Shown here: piece after piece, positions 13,970 through 16,942 of the stretch | Layout: each line of letters starts with the position of its first letter | Position numbering within the stretch: position 1 is the first letter of the stretch | Assembly (NCBI GenBank): GCA_023389745.1 | Contig: JAEWED010000234.1 | Coordinates: 1 to 16,942 of the forward strand | DNA: 16,942 nt | Source: Actinomycetes bacterium | GTDB lineage: Bacteria > Actinomycetota > Acidimicrobiia > Acidimicrobiales > Microtrichaceae | Direction: 5' to 3' | Position numbers and translations under genes: made by a program | Notes under the pieces: generated by a model | What the model was told of the DNA's origin: nothing | The model's input: only the letters and a program-made list of their open reading frames with translations | The model's database searches: none

Positions 13970-15280
13970 GTGAAGCGGGTCAGTCTGAAATCCCGAGCGG
14001 CGATCGTCGCGCTCATGTCGCCGATCGTGCTCGCCGCATGCACCACGCCGGACACCGGTGGGGCGACCACGACCACCGCTCCGGACTCCACGTCGACCTC
14101 GACGACGTCCACCACCTCGACCACCTCGACGTCGACGACCTCGACGTCGACCACCTCCACGACGTCGACCACCACGACGTCCACGACCACCACGGTGCCG
14201 CAGGCGCAGCCGGTCGGCGCACGCCTCGGCCTCGGCAACAACCACACGTGCGCCATCACCACGGCGGGGGCGCTCAAGTGCTGGGGCTGGAACCAGTTCG
14301 GTCAGCTCGGTGACGGCACCGCCGTCGAGTCCCGGACGCCGGTCGCGGTGCCGGACATGACCGCTGGTGTTCGTGCCGTCGCTGCCGGCGACAACCAGAC
14401 CTGCGCGATCGACAGCTCGACGGCGCTTCGGTGCTGGGGGTCGAACGCCTCGGGTCAGCTCGGCGACGGCACCACGCAGTCCCGGTCCACGCCGACGCCC
14501 GTCACCGGTCTGTCGTCGGGAGTGTCGGTGGTGGCCACCGGCGACAACCACACCTGCGCGGCGCTGACCGCCGGCGGTGTGAAGTGCTGGGGCTGGGGAA
14601 CCTCCGGCCAGCTCGGCAACAACGCGATCGCCACCAGCCACGTCCCCGTCGACGTCGTCGGCCTGTCGGCCCCGGTCGTGGCGATGTCCGCCGGCTATGC
14701 GCACACGTGCGCCGTCCTCGCGACCGGAGAGGTCCAGTGCTGGGGTCGGTCGACGTCGGGTCAGGTCGGCAACGGGCTCACGGTCAACAGCCGTGTTCCG
14801 GTCACCGTCACCGGCGGCAGCACCGCTGGCAGCGACGTGGTCGGCGGTGGGGCGCACTCCTGCGCGGTGATCAGCTCGACCGCTCGCTGCTGGGGCTCGA
14901 ACGCCCTCGGTCAGATCGGGAACGGCGGCTCGGCCAACGCTCCCTCGCCCGTCGCGGTGAACGGGCTCGGCTCGGTGCTCGGCGTGGCCGCCGGTGCCTC
15001 GCACTCCTGCGCCCGGTCCACCGCCGGAGGGGTCCTGTGCTGGGGCGACAACGCCGGCGGCCTGCTCGGCACCGGCTCCGGATCTCCGGCCAGCTCGCCG
15101 ACGCCGCTGCAGGTGTTCGGGCTGACCTCCGGTGTCACCGAGGTCCGGGCGGGGGCCACGCACACGTGTGCGCTCACCACGGGTGACGCCCTGAGCTGCT
15201 GGGGCACGAACGAGAACGGGCAGCTCGGTACGGGAACCACGTCGAGCTCGAATCGTCCGGTGGCGGTTACCGGGTTCTGA
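13970..15280 (+). CDS. RCC1-repeat (seven-bladed propeller) surface lipoprotein
   Basis: From GTG 13970 the product has 436 residues. The start is chosen because GGAGGGG (13960-13966) lies just upstream and it gives a compact lipoprotein signal: basic VKRVSLKSR, a hydrophobic core and lipobox LAAC with C24 as the lipidated cysteine. In-frame ATG 13952 would add six residues and is the alternative. Residues 40-75 are purely Ser and Thr, a stalk likely to be extended and possibly glycosylated. From about residue 83 there are seven RCC1-like repeats of about 50 residues with the signature CWGxNxxGQLGxGT (for example CWGWNQFGQLGDGT, CWGSNALGQIGNGG, CWGTNENGQLGTGT), enough for a closed seven-bladed propeller. 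Every repeat carries two cysteines (H/Q-TCA...CWG), consistent with a disulfide in each blade outside the membrane. Extracellular RCC1 proteins are of unknown role; binding of a ligand or a surface polymer is plausible. It has its own promoter after the polysaccharide genes. Confidence 0.93.
   Translation: MKRVSLKSRAAIVALMSPIVLAACTTPDTGGATTTTAPDSTSTSTTSTTSTTSTSTTSTSTTSTTSTTTTSTTTTVPQAQPVGARLGLGNNHTCAITTAGALKCWGWNQFGQLGDGTAVESRTPVAVPDMTAGVRAVAAGDNQTCAIDSSTALRCWGSNASGQLGDGTTQSRSTPTPVTGLSSGVSVVATGDNHTCAALTAGGVKCWGWGTSGQLGNNAIATSHVPVDVVGLSAPVVAMSAGYAHTCAVLATGEVQCWGRSTSGQVGNGLTVNSRVPVTVTGGSTAGSDVVGGGAHSCAVISSTARCWGSNALGQIGNGGSANAPSPVAVNGLGSVLGVAAGASHSCARSTAGGVLCWGDNAGGLLGTGSGSPASSPTPLQVFGLTSGVTEVRAGATHTCALTTGDALSCWGTNENGQLGTGTTSSSNRPVAVTGF
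14087..14194 (+). repeat. Low-complexity Ser/Thr codon repeat (stalk of the lipoprotein)
   Basis: Thirty-six consecutive codons are only Ser or Thr, written almost entirely with ACC, ACG, TCG, TCC, so the DNA is a run of short imperfect repeats of the GACCTCGACGTC kind. Such tracts can change length by slippage or unequal recombination, which would lengthen or shorten the stalk in frame in steps of whole codons. Confidence 0.85.
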
Positions 15281-15289
15281 CACGTTGCT

Positions 15290-15315
15290 TGTCCACGGCA
15301 CGATGCCGTGTGACA
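15290..15315 (+). terminator. Hairpin after the RCC1 lipoprotein gene
   Basis: CACGGCA (15294-15300) pairs perfectly with TGCCGTG (15304-15310) around a CGA loop, and the outer TGTC (15290-15293) pairs with GACA (15312-15315) across a one-base bulge, giving an 11-bp stem. It starts 9 bases after the stop. No T-run follows, so it may be a weak terminator or a 3'-end stabiliser, as is common in GC-rich actinobacteria. Confidence 0.55.
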
Positions 15316-15318
15316 CTG

Positions 15319-15346
15319 TCGAAGATTGTTCATCGAAGATTATTCA
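15319..15346 (+). repeat. Two tandem 14-bp direct repeats, possible operator
   Basis: TCGAAGATTGTTCA (15319-15332) is followed immediately by TCGAAGATTATTCA (15333-15346); 13 of 14 bases match. The pair is AT-rich in a very GC-rich neighbourhood and lies 57 bases before the beta-helix gene start. A spacing of 14 bp places the two copies about 1.3 helical turns apart, usable by a dimeric or cooperative regulator. TATTCA at its end could double as a -10 element. Confidence 0.6.
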
Positions 15347-15350
15347 CAGG

Positions 15351-15379
15351 GGGGACCCGGTTGCTGTCCGGGGAGCCCC
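15351..15379 (+). other. Hairpin in the presumed leader of the beta-helix gene
   Basis: CCCGG (15356-15360) pairs with CCGGG (15368-15372) around a 7-base loop, and GGGG (15351-15354) pairs with CCCC (15376-15379) across a small A/GAG internal loop. It ends 9 bases before the GGGAG ribosome-binding site (15389-15393). It could stabilise the message or affect access to the start, but GC-rich DNA forms such stems often by chance. Confidence 0.35.
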
Positions 15380-15402
15380 ACATCAGCTGGGAGCGAACGG
15401 AA

Positions 15403-16942
15403 ATGGGCGAACGAGGGAGAACGACGCTGCGCGCCGGACTGGCCGCAGCGTTGATCGGGGCGGCCGCATTCGGTGTGGTCGTGGCCAATCCGGCATCGGC
15501 GGTCGACGTCGAGCACTACGTCGCCACGACGGGTGCAGACGTCGGCAACTGCCAGGACGCGCTGAACCCGTGTCTGACGATCAACTACGCCGTCGCCCAG
15601 GCCGGCACCGGTGACATCGTCAACGTGGCGGCGGGTGCGTACCCCGAGAACGTCGTGGTCAACAAGAGCCTCCGCTTCCGGGGTGCCAACGCCGGCGTGA
15701 ACGCGGGCGTCGGCGCCGGTGCACGTGGGCCCGAGTCGGTCGTGAAGTCCTTCCGGTCGACCGCCGACATCACGAGCGTGGCGTCGGCATACGGCACCGC
15801 CAACGCCGACGTGACGATCGACGGCTTCCAGCTCGATCCGCAGGGGGATGCGAGCTTCCCGTTCCAGGGTGGAACGCTGCGGATCGGGATGATCCACCTC
15901 CATGGCGGGTCAGGTACAGGCACCTCGATCGTCAACAACGTCATCTCGGGTGCCCCCGCTTACAACCCCACCACCCCGTCGCAGATGGCCGTGCAGGGTG
16001 TGTCGGTCGCATCGGGCACGACGGAGATCTCCCACAACCGGATCCAGAATCTCCGGTACGGGGCCCTCACGTTGCAGTCCGCAGGAGCGGGCTTCTCGCC
16101 GCTGACGGCCACCTACGACGGCAACGTCGTCACCGGCGTCAGCACGCAGGGCCTGGGTAGCGGCGGCGCGACCGGCACCGTTCAGCCGGGTGCGACCATC
16201 ACCGGTAACCAGATCGACGAGCTCGGTGGAACCCGGAACCCGGGCGGCATCGTGTTGACCAACTCGAACAACGTCGTGTCGGGCAACACGTTCACGAGCC
16301 TCGGCTCGGGCGTCTGGGTGGACATCTGCAAGAAGTTCCAGACCCGGAACAACGCGATCTCGGACAACACGTTCGTGAACAACTCCGGCGGTGTCGTCTG
16401 GGGGCTCAGCCAGCCCGGCAGTGCCTGCCAGGGTCAGACCGGCAACCAGGAAGGCGTCGGCAACTGGATCGTCGGCGGCGGCACCATCGACGGCTCGTCG
16501 GTGACCGGCAACAGCTTCATCGGCAACAACTCTGCCGTGAGCCATGGGGTCAACTGGAGCACCTGGTCGCCTGCGATCTCGAACGGCACGATCGACCTGA
16601 CCTGCAACTGGTGGGGCTCGGCCACCGGTCCGACCAGCGCAACGCTGAACCCCGGTGGCACCGGCCAGTCGATCATCTTCAACCAGGCGCCGAACCTGAC
16701 CTGGGATTTCGAGCCGTGGGAGACCGCCGATGGTGGGCCGTGCAACGGCCCGCTCGTGCCCGAGGTCCCGGTGGTGCGGGTTGCTGATGCTGAGGTGTTG
16801 GAGGTGGCGTCGGGCCAGATCGCGGCGTATGTGCCGGTGATGTTGGATGAGCCGGCGTCGGAGAACGTGACGGTTCGCTTCTACACGACGTCGGGTTCGG
16901 CGACGGGTGGGAACGCGCCGGGTGTGGGTGTCGATTTCCGGA
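15403..16942 (+). CDS. Secreted parallel beta-helix protein entering a Calx-beta-like domain (3' end outside window)
   Basis: The frame opens at ATG 15403, with GGGAG 9 bases upstream, and is still open at the right edge (513 codons seen). Residues 1-33 form a Sec signal peptide: basic GERGRTTLR, an Ala-rich core, and cleavage after NPASA. Residues about 38-430 look like a right-handed parallel beta-helix: an opening HYVATTGADVGNCQD, PCLTINYAVAQAGTGDIVNV and GAYPENVVV typical of the first coil, then repeated N-x-I/V/F turns such as SIVNNVISGA, EISHNRIQNL, TITGNQIDEL, NVVSGNTFTSLG and SVTGNSFIGNN. TCNWWGSATGP is a characteristic end-of-helix motif. From about residue 458, VRVADAEVLEVASGQIAAYV and DEPASENVTVRF match the Calx-beta pattern, a calcium-binding module often repeated in large surface proteins. 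It may bind or cut glycans or act as an adhesin; no catalytic residues can be assigned. Confidence 0.9.
   Translation, partial: MGERGRTTLRAGLAAALIGAAAFGVVVANPASAVDVEHYVATTGADVGNCQDALNPCLTINYAVAQAGTGDIVNVAAGAYPENVVVNKSLRFRGANAGVNAGVGAGARGPESVVKSFRSTADITSVASAYGTANADVTIDGFQLDPQGDASFPFQGGTLRIGMIHLHGGSGTGTSIVNNVISGAPAYNPTTPSQMAVQGVSVASGTTEISHNRIQNLRYGALTLQSAGAGFSPLTATYDGNVVTGVSTQGLGSGGATGTVQPGATITGNQIDELGGTRNPGGIVLTNSNNVVSGNTFTSLGSGVWVDICKKFQTRNNAISDNTFVNNSGGVVWGLSQPGSACQGQTGNQEGVGNWIVGGGTIDGSSVTGNSFIGNNSAVSHGVNWSTWSPAISNGTIDLTCNWWGSATGPTSATLNPGGTGQSIIFNQAPNLTWDFEPWETADGGPCNGPLVPEVPVVRVADAEVLEVASGQIAAYVPVMLDEPASENVTVRFYTTSGSATGGNAPGVGVDFR

Noticed and set aside
13949..15316. A 455-codon minus-strand frame opposite the RCC1 gene
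   Set aside because: The plus strand has seven clear RCC1 repeats; the minus frame merely mirrors their periodicity.

Overview
The window comes from a very GC-rich bacterial chromosome. GTG starts, C/G-ending codons, 4-base GTGA/ATGA gene overlaps and several TANNNT -10 elements lying almost directly on start codons (leaderless messages) all suggest an actinobacterium. Acidimicrobiia is my best guess from the mix of RCC1-type and beta-helix surface proteins, but this is inference, not proof. No RNA genes, CRISPR arrays or insertion sequences are visible.

Region 1 (1-3213) is a small, unusual module. It holds the tail of a glycine-rich protein (plus strand) overlapping a fused PqqD-like/HPr-kinase-like protein. 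Facing them on the minus strand is a two-gene unit: a stand-alone PqqD-like protein followed by an NTP_transf_5 nucleotidyltransferase. The two transcription units converge and overlap tail to tail by 44 bp. PqqD-like domains bind peptides for modifying enzymes, so the module has the parts expected for peptide or protein modification. No such pathway is demonstrated here, and the glycine-rich protein is only a candidate substrate.

Region 2 (3298-13896, all plus strand) is a surface-polysaccharide gene cluster: a membrane O-acyltransferase with a C-terminal SGNH esterase-like domain, a DegT-type sugar aminotransferase, a GT2 glycosyltransferase, a polysaccharide pyruvyl transferase, an ABC exporter, a protein made of two fused GT4 glycosyltransferases, and a further GT4 enzyme. 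Together they could make an amino-sugar, assemble the glycan, decorate it with acyl and pyruvyl groups, and flip or export it. An initiating phosphoglycosyl transferase, a polymerase and a chain-length regulator are not present, so the cluster must extend beyond the window or rely on genes elsewhere. Likely promoters precede 3298, 5269 and 7521.

Region 3 (13897-16942) encodes secreted surface proteins: a lipoprotein carrying a Ser/Thr stalk and seven RCC1-like blades, each with a cysteine pair, then a signal-peptide-bearing parallel beta-helix protein that runs off the window as it enters a Calx-beta-like domain. The Calx-beta DNA changes abruptly in codon use. The gap between the two genes contains a terminator-like hairpin, a 14-bp tandem repeat and a second hairpin in the presumed leader.
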